Shown: positions 22,726 through 30,487 of the stretch, one piece after another
Position numbering within the stretch: position 1 is the first letter of the stretch
Layout of the letters: every line of letters starts with the position of its first letter
From: Firmicutes bacterium UBA7510
GTDB lineage: Bacteria; Bacillota; Clostridia; Tissierellales; Sedimentibacteraceae
DNA: 61,219 nt
Assembly: GCA_002479485.1 (NCBI GenBank)
Contig: DLNM01000043.1
Span: 1-61,219 of the forward strand
Direction: 5' to 3'
Translations under genes and position numbers: made by a program
The notes under the pieces: model-generated
What the model was told of the DNA's origin: nothing
Database searches by the model: none
What the model saw: only the letters and a program-made list of their open reading frames with translations

Positions 22726-24879
22726 TTATTGGTTTCCACCCATTTTGCTCTTTCTTTTTTCACTTAATGGAATAGAAGTTTCATTTAACACTCTATCTAT
22801 TGATAGATTATTATCTTTCTCTATTATTTCAAGGTTAGATTCCTTAACATTTGGATTCCATTTTTTCTCTGGAGCCTTTACGTCTTCTCCATCTATAGCT
22901 GATTTAAGCATCGCTAAAGCTCTTAGAGCATCTTCTTTACATAATGTGTTACAAGATAATACTTCGTTTTCTATACCTTCTTCTGACTTATTGTTGTCAA
23001 CCATGTGCTTCATGTACTTGTTACCAACAACCAATGCACCTTGAACTCCACAGAATGACATACCTACAACCTCTACACCTCTTTGACCTATTTGCTCAAT
23101 ATGGCTTGCGAAGTCTATATGGTTGTTTCCAAAGCCTTCAGTTGTTACAATAGCACCATCAACGTCTAATGCTTCAACTGTCATACCTAGTCTTTCTGAT
23201 ACATAGAATTTCTCTGAGTTTATTTGAGGGCTTCCTACAAATAATACCCCACATAAATCTATATCTTCATCATTCATAGCTTCAATTACTAACGGCTCTC
23301 TGAAGTAGTGTCTTGAACATTCCTTAGAAGCAGGTCCGATACAAGTAAGTGCATGTATTCCTCCATCTAAAACCTCAATTGGAGAAAGCATCACTGGCAC
23401 GTTTCCTAAGTCAACATTTGGCTTGCCACCTAAAACTCCAACAGGCTCAACTGGTAATATTAAGTTGTCGTGCATTGCACCTTGACCCATTATTTCTTTT
23501 ACTATAACTACTTTTTTCTTGCCTGGTCTTCTATATTGTACTAATTCCTCTGTTGACTCAAATAGGCTATCATCAGCATTTTTCATTACTTCTCTTATTT
23601 CCTGAGTAATAATATCAGATACTTTATGAGCAGCATATGGACCTGGTCTTTCCATATTTGTTCCTCTAGCTATTGTTACTTGAGTTTTGATAAAGATTTC
23701 TCCTTTATCTGGTGCACCTGGTCTACCCCACATGATATTTTCTTCAAGTATACCTTCTGATGAACCAAACTCTCCAATTTGTACTCCATCTTCATCTGTA
23801 CCTGTAACCATTACTATAACGCCATCAAGTATTCTTGTAACTCCACTACCAACTTTGCAGTCTTTTTCCTTTGTTGCTATTGGTTGAACGTCCATGATAG
23901 TTTCGCTATACTTGTTATAATCGTTTGGAGTAATTATTTCTAATTTAATATCCTTTACTAGCTCACTGCCTTTTACAGCGTCTTCACATATGTTTTCTCT
24001 TATGTATAAGCAAGAGCCTTCTATTTTAGTTTCTTTGCCAAACTTAACCTCAGTTATTTTGTGATGTTTTTTGATTAAGCTTCTAACTGCTTTTGGTGCT
24101 TGCTCAGCTACTGCTGCTAAAGTATTTACAGTGTTAGCACTGTTAACACTATTTTGAACAATTGTATTTGCAGTTTCTGCACATACAGCTTCTTCTGTTT
24201 CAAATCCACCTTGAGCTATTATGCTTAATGGAATTTGAATATCAATTCCTTTACCTTCATCAATTTTTATTCTCATAACTCCTGCATTGTTGTTTGATGC
24301 TTTTCTCACTGTGCTATTGGAAATAGCATTATTATTAGAAACAGCTTTTTTAGCTACAAAACCTTCAAGCATTTCTCCAACTACTGGTGTTAAAGCTACA
24401 ACATCCTTTACTAATTTTTTACCAATTACTTCTTTAACAGTTAATACTTCATTATTAATTTTAATTAATTTTGAATCTATTAGTTTATCAAAGTGCATTG
24501 GATTTTCTAAATCTGATGCTTCAATTAAATCTCCAGCTTTTTTATTAAGCTTTAAAACAGCTTTGGCATTTTCTTCATTGTTAGCTCCGCTAACATTGCT
24601 TACAGCCTCTGATTTTTTATTTACCTTATTTATGTTTTCAAACATATCAGGTGTCATAGGTGTTAGTGAATCAATAGTTTTGATAATTTTAGCTCCTAAT
24701 ACCTCTTCAATTGTAAGACAATCAGCAGGTATTTTCAAAAGACCAGAATCTTTTAATTCGTCAAATATTGCTGGATCTTCTAAATTAGCAGCTGAAATAA
24801 CAGTTCCAGCTTCGGTTCTACAACAAACTATGGCAAGTTCTGTTTTAATCTCTTCAATGTGTTCAGCGTTTAATGACAT
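22726..24879 (-). CDS. prdA: D-proline reductase proprotein PrdA (pyruvoyl-forming)
   Basis: 717 residues. The processing site is LT-C-IGPASKECSRHYF, Cys513 (codon 23341-23343): cleavage before it yields an N-terminal chain of 512 and a C-terminal chain of 205 residues whose N-terminal Cys becomes the pyruvoyl group that binds D-proline. The body is standard PrdA (GVTRILDGVIVMVTGTDEDG, GQGAMHDNLILP, VEALDVDGAIVTTEGFGNNHIDF). The N-terminal 165 residues contain two copies of a module (TVISAANLEDPAIFDELKDS and DLIEASDLENPMHFDKLIDS), making it about 90 residues longer than the PrdA I recall from other species. AGGAGAAAGTAAA precedes the ATG. Confidence 0.95.
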   Translation of the reverse strand: MSLNAEHIEEIKTELAIVCCRTEAGTVISAANLEDPAIFDELKDSGLLKIPADCLTIEEVLGAKIIKTIDSLTPMTPDMFENINKVNKKSEAVSNVSGANNEENAKAVLKLNKKAGDLIEASDLENPMHFDKLIDSKLIKINNEVLTVKEVIGKKLVKDVVALTPVVGEMLEGFVAKKAVSNNNAISNSTVRKASNNNAGVMRIKIDEGKGIDIQIPLSIIAQGGFETEEAVCAETANTIVQNSVNSANTVNTLAAVAEQAPKAVRSLIKKHHKITEVKFGKETKIEGSCLYIRENICEDAVKGSELVKDIKLEIITPNDYNKYSETIMDVQPIATKEKDCKVGSGVTRILDGVIVMVTGTDEDGVQIGEFGSSEGILEENIMWGRPGAPDKGEIFIKTQVTIARGTNMERPGPYAAHKVSDIITQEIREVMKNADDSLFESTEELVQYRRPGKKKVVIVKEIMGQGAMHDNLILPVEPVGVLGGKPNVDLGNVPVMLSPIEVLDGGIHALTCIGPASKECSRHYFREPLVIEAMNDEDIDLCGVLFVGSPQINSEKFYVSERLGMTVEALDVDGAIVTTEGFGNNHIDFASHIEQIGQRGVEVVGMSFCGVQGALVVGNKYMKHMVDNNKSEEGIENEVLSCNTLCKEDALRALAMLKSAIDGEDVKAPEKKWNPNVKESNLEIIEKDNNLSIDRVLNETSIPLSEKRKSKMGGNQ

Positions 24880-24898
24880 TTTACTTTCTCCTTTATAT

Positions 24899-26188
24899 CT
24901 ATAGTCTTCTTGTTAATTCGTGATCTACTGTTCTAAATACATGGTCTGTATGATGATATACTCCTAGACCTAACTGTGGTGCTGAGTTCATAACTGTATT
25001 TGTACAATCACTACAGTTTGATATTATAAGTCTCTTAGCACCTGCTTTTTTTAACTGTAAAACTACAGTTGCCTGACCAGGTCATGTTCCAGGAGTTTTA
25101 CATTTATTTGCTCCTCTAATGTTCTCAATGTTTTTGCATGGTAATACTTCAACTACCTCTGAGCCCATTTTGCTTGCAATATCTCTTAATCTATTTTCAT
25201 TTGCACCACAAGCACAAACCAGTAAGCCAACCTTATCTTCAAATTTAGGGAATGGTATAGTAACTATAATACCACCGGATGTTTTTGTTACTACGTCACT
25301 TTCTAAATTTCCTGCTGAGCCTGTATAAGGACCGCCTATTAATACTTCGCCATATTCTCCGTCGATTCCACCGCATTTTGCTATCATTTCTTTTACCGGT
25401 GTTCCGATTGGAATTTGGAAAAATACATTTTGTTTATTACCATTAGCAAGCTTTCCACCAACAGTTATATCCTTATCAATTACAGGTTTTCTGTCCTCTA
25501 CTGCTCTTACTATATTAGCTAATGTCTCTGTATTTAGGATTACACAGTTTGCTTCAATTGGCAATTGCGTTGGCTCAAGCCATTTGGCAAACACTTCATG
25601 TATGATTGCTCTTTCCTCACCCATTGGATAAATGTTAGGAAGCTTTTTAATTGTTATATTTTTATTATCATTTAAAGCTTTTTCTAAAGAAGCAATTGCT
25701 TTTTTATTTTTTTCTTTAATTGCAATAACTCCATTTGTTGCTTTAACTGCTTCCATAGCGTATTTTATGCCCTTTATAACTAGCTCTGGATTTTGTTCAA
25801 TCATAGAAATATTGTGAGATAAAACTGGCTCACATTCTACACAATTCGCAATAACATATCCATTAGGAATATCGATGGCAAGTTTAACGTGTGTTGGAAA
25901 ACCAGCACCACCTGCTCCAACAATTCCTGCTTCAAAACATGTATCTTTTATAGAATTACACTGTTCAATCTTTATATACTCCTTACTTTGCACTTCATCA
26001 GCTTGAATCAAAATACACATATCAGTAACCTCTTTTACAAGGCCTGATACACTTGAATGTATTTTAGCGCCTAATCCTTCTGGTACTGCTATACATTGAC
26101 CTCTTTTGACTACATCACCTTCATTTATTATAGCTTTGCAAGGTGCTCCCACGTGCATTTTTAAAGGAAATTTATATACAAAACTCAT
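24899..26188 (-). CDS. prdC: PrdC, selenocysteine-containing RnfC-like electron-transfer protein (Sec at 369)
   Basis: 429 residues when TGA 25082-25084 is read as Sec: CKTPGT-U-PGQATVVLQLKK and on to TAG at 24899-24901, including a Cys pair (NCSDC). The N-terminal RnfC-like barrel (MHVGAPCKAIINEGDVVKRGQ) precedes an RnfC/NuoF-like Rossmann part (GIVGAGGAGFPTHVKL, IANCVECEPVLSHN, YPMGEERAII). It should pass electrons from NADH to PrdAB. Start chosen at 26186-26188 (GAGGAGGCTAAAT in front); the upstream in-frame ATG at 26245 lies inside the sigma-54 promoter. Confidence 0.92.
25053..25084 (-). other. UGA selenocysteine codon and SECIS-like hairpin of prdC
   Basis: The UGA at 25082-25084 is followed 11 nt later by a perfect 7-bp hairpin AACTGTA-GTTT-TACAGTT (25053-25070). 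Distance and loop beginning with GU fit bacterial SECIS elements, which lie in the coding region just after UGA. Confidence 0.75.
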
Positions 26189-26233
26189 ATTTAGCCTCCT
26201 CAAATTGCTACATATTGTTACATATTTATCAAT

Positions 26234-26249
26234 TGCAAATTTCATGCCA
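26234..26249 (-). promoter_or_regulatory. Sigma-54 promoter of the prd operon
   Basis: Minus strand TGGCATGAAATTTGCA: GG and GC elements exactly 12 nt apart, as in the -24/-12 consensus (TGGCA-N-TTGC). Expected transcription start near 26223, about 35 nt before the prdC ATG. PrdR next door is a sigma-54 activator. Confidence 0.82.
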
Positions 26250-26367
26250 TTATTAGTAGATCATTATTAATAATATTTTTAATGTTAAAACCTACTTAAG
26301 TAAGGTTGAAATCGTTTTTTATTATACAAATATTTACATTAGGAAACTGCTGATTTTTTTCATATTA

Positions 26368-26397
26368 AAAGCACTGTCAAATTTTGAACAGTGCTTT
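26368..26397 (-). terminator. Hairpin after prdR, overlapping a putative PrdR site
   Basis: AAAGCACTGT and ACAGTGCTTT form a perfect 10-bp stem with a 10-nt loop; on the minus strand TTTTAAT follows. It should end the prdR transcript. The loop and inner stem contain TGTTCAAAATTTGACA, the repeated motif of this region. Confidence 0.65.
26375..26390. promoter_or_regulatory. Putative PrdR upstream activator site 1
   Basis: TGTCAAATTTTGAACA, same 16-mer as at 26525. Lies about 125 nt upstream of the sigma-54 promoter, a usual enhancer distance. Confidence 0.6.
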
Positions 26398-26505
26398 AGT
26401 TAATTTAAATATTTTTTAAATTTAAATAATAATTATTAATTTTATTTTTATAAATATGATGCAATTTGAATGCGTTCATAACTTTGATGTTTTTTAAAAA
26501 TTTAA

Positions 26506-26521
26506 TGTTCAATTTTAAACA
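26506..26521. promoter_or_regulatory. Putative PrdR upstream activator site 2
   Basis: TGTTCAATTTTAAACA, a variant keeping the TGT...ACA ends and A/T centre of sites 1 and 3. Starts 19 nt from site 3, close to two helical turns. Confidence 0.5.
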
Positions 26522-26524
26522 TTA

Positions 26525-26540
26525 TGTCAAATTTTGAACA
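26525..26540. promoter_or_regulatory. Putative PrdR upstream activator site 3
   Basis: TGTCAAATTTTGAACA, identical to site 1, 1 nt from the prdR stop codon. Confidence 0.6.
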
Positions 26541-26541
26541 A

Positions 26542-28317
26542 TTAATTTTTTAATAGATGCTCTAAATTATATAACTTAATTTTATAGTAGAATGTTGTTC
26601 TATTTATATTTAAAAGCTTTGCTGCATTAGTTTTGCTTCCATTAGCTGCTTTTATAGCCTCCGTAAGCATTTTTATCTCTAAATTTTTTATGGAATCATT
26701 GAAATCACAGCTAGTAAATTCATCATTTTTTTCATCCATTTCTATAGGTTTTAGACCATTAACTATATAATTTGGGACATCTTCTTTCTTTATCCTTCCA
26801 TCATCTGACAATACAACTATTCTTTGAACTACATTTCGAAGCTCCCTAATATTCCCTTCCCAAAAATATGACTCAAAAATATTATATATCTCCTCATCAA
26901 AACTAGTTATATTTATATTTTCTTTTTCAGAAAACTCCTTAACAAAATATTTAGTAAGTTCCTTTATATCTTCCTTACGTTCTCTAAGAGGCGGTAAATC
27001 TATGTTAACAACAGCCAATCTATAATATAAATCGCTTCTGAATTTATCCTTATCCATAGCACTTCTAATATCTATATTGGTTGCTGCTATAATTCTTACA
27101 TCAGTTTCTATAGTTTTATCACTTCCTAAACGGCTAATAATTCCATCTTGTAAAACTCTTAAAAGTTTACTTTGCATTTTAAAAGGCATTTCACCTACTT
27201 CATCAAGAAATAATGTACCGTTGTTAGCAAGCTCAAATTTACCTATTTTGCCACCTTTTTTAGCTCCAGTAAAAGCTCCCTCTTCATATCCAAAAAGTTC
27301 GCTTTCCAGAAGCTCTTCTGGTATAGCACTACAATTTACAGCTATATATTTGCCCTTTCTTCCACTGGCATTATGTATTGAGGTAGCAAATACATCTTTA
27401 CCAGTTCCACTCTCTCCGGTAATCATAACATTAGCATTGCTTGGAGCAACTCTTTGGGACAGAGTTATAGCCTCAATAACTTTTTTGTTTTTGCTAATTA
27501 TACCAGAAAAGCTGTATTGCTTTGCGATTTGCTCCTTATATCTAACTTCATAATATTTAGACTTTTTTTCTTCCTTTTTTAGTCTTTCCATTATTTCATC
27601 AATATCATGAATGTCTTTATCTGTAGTTATAACAGCTGTCATTTGATTGCTTGAATTAAAAATTGGAACAGCACTTAAAAAAACCTTTTTACCTTCCACT
27701 GGTTGGTGTAAGACATCCTTTATTGTTTTTTTATTTTTAAAAACCTCGTTGGTCAATGCATTTGGAAAAAAATCACCTATATAGGTTCCAATAATCTCAT
27801 CTTTTTTTATGTTATATAGCTTTTCTGAAGCCTTATTCCAATATATAACCTCTCCATTGTAATCACATATACAAATAGCTTCGCAAATATTATCAAAGGC
27901 TTCTCTTGTTATATCATGCATATCTTCAACTTTTGTGTAAAAATCATCTCTTATATTATTATTAGTGAGTATGCCAACAATATTACCGTTTTTTTCAACT
28001 AGTAGTCTTCCAATATTTTTTTCAATCATAAGGTCTCTAGCTTTTATTACATCCTCGTCATAATTTATTTTCACTAAATTCATTGTAGAAAATTGAGAAA
28101 CAGGTAAATCAACAAAGATTGGATTTTCACCTAGCTTGCATATGTCAGTTCTTGTAAACAATCCAATTATATTATCTTTTTCATCAACAAGAATTACTTC
28201 ATCTCGTTTTGAGAATGCAATCTTTTTTATTGCTTCACTTGTCTTTTCTTTATAATTAATTTTAATAAAATCCTTATCCATTATTTCATGCACTTTATAT
28301 TTAAGCTTAATAGTCAT
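26542..28317 (-). CDS. prdR: PrdR, sigma-54-dependent activator of proline reductase genes
   Basis: 591 residues: two CBS motifs (about 8-60 and 72-125), a PAS domain (about 138-235), an AAA+ domain and a C-terminal Fis helix-turn-helix (SKTNAAKLLNINRTTFYYKI). Walker A is GESGTGKD (301-308), and the GAFTGA loop that contacts sigma-54 is intact at 347-352. PrdR in C. difficile activates prd genes in response to proline and represses the glycine pathway. The adjacent sigma-54 promoter and repeated sites fit. CBS/PAS parts may sense nucleotide or redox state. Confidence 0.93.
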   Translation of the reverse strand: MTIKLKYKVHEIMDKDFIKINYKEKTSEAIKKIAFSKRDEVILVDEKDNIIGLFTRTDICKLGENPIFVDLPVSQFSTMNLVKINYDEDVIKARDLMIEKNIGRLLVEKNGNIVGILTNNNIRDDFYTKVEDMHDITREAFDNICEAICICDYNGEVIYWNKASEKLYNIKKDEIIGTYIGDFFPNALTNEVFKNKKTIKDVLHQPVEGKKVFLSAVPIFNSSNQMTAVITTDKDIHDIDEIMERLKKEEKKSKYYEVRYKEQIAKQYSFSGIISKNKKVIEAITLSQRVAPSNANVMITGESGTGKDVFATSIHNASGRKGKYIAVNCSAIPEELLESELFGYEEGAFTGAKKGGKIGKFELANNGTLFLDEVGEMPFKMQSKLLRVLQDGIISRLGSDKTIETDVRIIAATNIDIRSAMDKDKFRSDLYYRLAVVNIDLPPLRERKEDIKELTKYFVKEFSEKENINITSFDEEIYNIFESYFWEGNIRELRNVVQRIVVLSDDGRIKKEDVPNYIVNGLKPIEMDEKNDEFTSCDFNDSIKNLEIKMLTEAIKAANGSKTNAAKLLNINRTTFYYKIKLYNLEHLLKN

Positions 28318-28395
28318 TTTAACCTCTCAATAATTACAAAGATATTACAAGTATTATACATGTTTTTTAACCGTAGGTCAAATTCACAAATTAGT

Positions 28396-29286
28396 TTATT
28401 TAGTTTTAATATCAACACTACCTGTTCCAGATGTTACTTCTATATTTATTTCTGAATTATTATTAATATTTGCTTCTCTTTTATATTTGTTTTGATTTAT
28501 TTCAATACCGCCAATTCCTGTTTCTATATTATAATTATAATCTTTTTCTTTACCATTTAGCATAAGTTCTATACTATTAGTTCCTGTACTTATAGTAGCA
28601 TCTTTCATTATATCTCCACTTATATAAGTACTTCCTGTTCCACTGTCTATTTCAATTTTATCTGTTAAAATATCATATAACTTTACGCTTCCCGTTCCTC
28701 CAGAAATATAGCAGTTAGACATTTTTAAATTATTGCCAACAACAGAAGATGTTCCGCAATCAATATCCAGTGTATTAGTGGATATATTTTTCACTTCTAT
28801 TTTACCTACTCCATTTTCTATATCTATTTTATCTAGTTTATTATTAGTTGGTACTTTTATTAATAATTCACCCTTATAGTCATTAAAGTTAAACAGATTT
28901 GTACTTATTTTATTTTTTTCTTGTTTTTGTATAATAGTTAGATTTCCATTATTACAACTTACCTCTAGCTTATCAGCATCTTTTCCATTTACCATTACGA
29001 CTGGTTTTTTTGCTGTTATTTGAACGTTCTTTATTGTATCATCACCTTGAATTATTATTGAATATAAACCTAATGTTAAATTTATATTTTTTACATCTTC
29101 AAATTCCTTATTTATTATATTTGAATTATTATCTGCTACTGAAGTAGCTTCCTCTTTACCAGAAGATAAAACCTCTTTATTTATTGACATTTTATTATTA
29201 TTATTTTCAGAGATAACCATTATTATTTTACCAGCTACAAGTAAAGCCAGACCAATAATTATTATAGTTATAAGTGCTTTTTTCAT
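28396..29286 (-). CDS. DUF4097 beta-repeat membrane-anchored protein
   Basis: 296 residues: an N-terminal membrane anchor (ALITIIIIGLALLVAGKIIMVI), a Ser/Asn linker, then repeated short strands with GTGSV/GTSSV/GIGGI turns (for example GGTGSVKLYD, SGTGSTYISG, TGIGGIEINQ, SGTGSVDIKT) that form a DUF4097 parallel beta structure, as in LiaG-type proteins. It is likely extracellular and part of an envelope stress response. Third gene of the padR operon, 12 nt after the DUF1700 gene. Confidence 0.82.
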   Translation of the reverse strand: MKKALITIIIIGLALLVAGKIIMVISENNNNKMSINKEVLSSGKEEATSVADNNSNIINKEFEDVKNINLTLGLYSIIIQGDDTIKNVQITAKKPVVMVNGKDADKLEVSCNNGNLTIIQKQEKNKISTNLFNFNDYKGELLIKVPTNNKLDKIDIENGVGKIEVKNISTNTLDIDCGTSSVVGNNLKMSNCYISGGTGSVKLYDILTDKIEIDSGTGSTYISGDIMKDATISTGTNSIELMLNGKEKDYNYNIETGIGGIEINQNKYKREANINNNSEINIEVTSGTGSVDIKTK

Positions 29287-29298
29287 AATCTATTCCTC

Positions 29299-29934
29299 CT
29301 AATTTGCTCTATTTTTTATAAAATCTATTACAACTTTAATCAATTTGATAATTACTATAATTATAACTACTAATAAAGCCAGACTAAGTATACCTTTACC
29401 CAAATAGTATAGTATACCTCCAACAACTGCAAAGCCTGCAAAGGGAATTGTAAATACTGCTGCTATACCAGAAATCACTAATCCAAAGGCAGTTGCAACC
29501 ACCCCTATAATTACACCAATTAAGCCAAGTAACAAACCAAATAAGGTCATAACTATTGGGAAACACGCTAAAGCACCTATAATAATTAATATAACATATA
29601 AAGGTTTAAGCTTCTGTTTTTCCTTTTTTGTTTCTTCTCTATAAAAAGTATTCGTTTTATTATTGCTAGTATTATTATCTTTATAACTATTATCATTATC
29701 ATTGCTTACTGTGAATTTATTTATTGATACAGAATTAACTTTTGATGTTGAATTTTCAATTATTTCCTGAGCTATTCGTTCTATATCTCCTAACTCATAT
29801 ATAACGTTATCTTCATTTTCAGTTCCAGCATCATCAAAATATTCTTCATAATAGCTAATAGCTTTCTCTCTTTCCTCATAAGACAAAACAGCTAATTTGC
29901 TTCTTAATTCATTGATAAATTGCTTTCTATCCAT
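29299..29934 (-). CDS. DUF1700/HAAS-domain membrane protein
   Basis: 211 residues. The N-terminal HAAS signature is MDRKQFINELRSKLAVLSYEEREKAISYYEEYFDDAG; an Asn/Ser-rich linker and several hydrophobic segments follow from about residue 110 (LYVILIIIGALACFPIVMTLFGLLLGLIGV and onwards). PadR-HAAS-DUF4097 operons are widespread in Firmicutes. The HAAS domain is thought to signal between the membrane and the regulator. Three nt from padR. Confidence 0.85.
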   Translation of the reverse strand: MDRKQFINELRSKLAVLSYEEREKAISYYEEYFDDAGTENEDNVIYELGDIERIAQEIIENSTSKVNSVSINKFTVSNDNDNSYKDNNTSNNKTNTFYREETKKEKQKLKPLYVILIIIGALACFPIVMTLFGLLLGLIGVIIGVVATAFGLVISGIAAVFTIPFAGFAVVGGILYYLGKGILSLALLVVIIIVIIKLIKVVIDFIKNRAN

Positions 29935-29937
29935 TTA

Positions 29938-30249
29938 CTATTTCCCTCCACTCAAAACCTTGTTAATTTTTTCTACATATAATTTCCATTCCTCTAAATA
30001 TACTTCTAGTACATCTATTCCTCTTGTGGTAATTTTATAATATCTTCTATTTCGTCCCTGATATGGCATATCATATATTTCCAAGCATTCATCTTTTTGG
30101 AGTCGTCTAAGAACTGGATATAGTGTTGATTCAGATATATCCATGACTTCTCTTACTTCTTGTGTCAATTTATATCCATATGCATCTTCTCGTGATAAAA
30201 CTGATAAAACGCATGCATCTAAAAGTGCAGCACCTAATTGAAATGTCAT
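29938..30249 (-). CDS. PadR-family transcriptional regulator
   Basis: 103 residues: a winged helix (ACVLSVLSREDAYGYKLTQEVREVMDISESTLYPVLRRLQKDECLEIY) and a short dimerisation helix, the small PadR-s2 type. It probably represses its own operon at the palindrome overlapping the -10 box. AAAGGAGGTTTAC precedes the ATG. Confidence 0.9.
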   Translation of the reverse strand: MTFQLGAALLDACVLSVLSREDAYGYKLTQEVREVMDISESTLYPVLRRLQKDECLEIYDMPYQGRNRRYYKITTRGIDVLEVYLEEWKLYVEKINKVLSGGK

Positions 30250-30268
30250 GTAAACCTCCTTTGTAACT

Positions 30269-30289
30269 ATATAATATACTATATTATAT
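30269..30289. promoter_or_regulatory. Palindromic operator of the padR operon
   Basis: ATATAATATA-C-TATATTATAT, a perfect 10-bp palindrome around one base, covering the -10 box of the padR promoter. Likely autoregulatory site. Confidence 0.6.
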
Positions 30290-30311
30290 GTTGTATAATA
30301 TTATATGTCAA
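30283..30311 (-). promoter_or_regulatory. Consensus SigA promoter of the padR operon
   Basis: Minus strand TTGACA (30306-30311), 17-nt spacer, TATAAT (30283-30288): a full consensus match, so tight repression is to be expected. Confidence 0.8.
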
Positions 30312-30426
30312 TATTTTTTTATTTATACTTATATCCAATATATGAACTGATTTATGGATTTTTATGAATAATTTTTAGTAAGGTTTCAATTGGAGATTAG
30401 CATTGTATACAAAAAAATTCAGCAAA

Positions 30427-30470
30427 AATAAAGCCTTAATATTGATTTTTACCAATAATTAAGGCTTATT
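30427..30470 (-). terminator. Rho-independent terminator of the diguanylate cyclase gene
   Basis: AAATAAGCCTTAAT pairs with ATTAAGGCTTTATTTTT (minus strand) just after the gene. Confidence 0.75.
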
Positions 30471-30487
30471 TCTAATTATCATACAAT

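Noticed and set aside
24287..24904. Long rightward ORF opposite prdA (also 27077-27553 opposite prdR)
   Set aside because: Antisense shadows rich in Ser and Leu; the opposite strand encodes recognisable domains.
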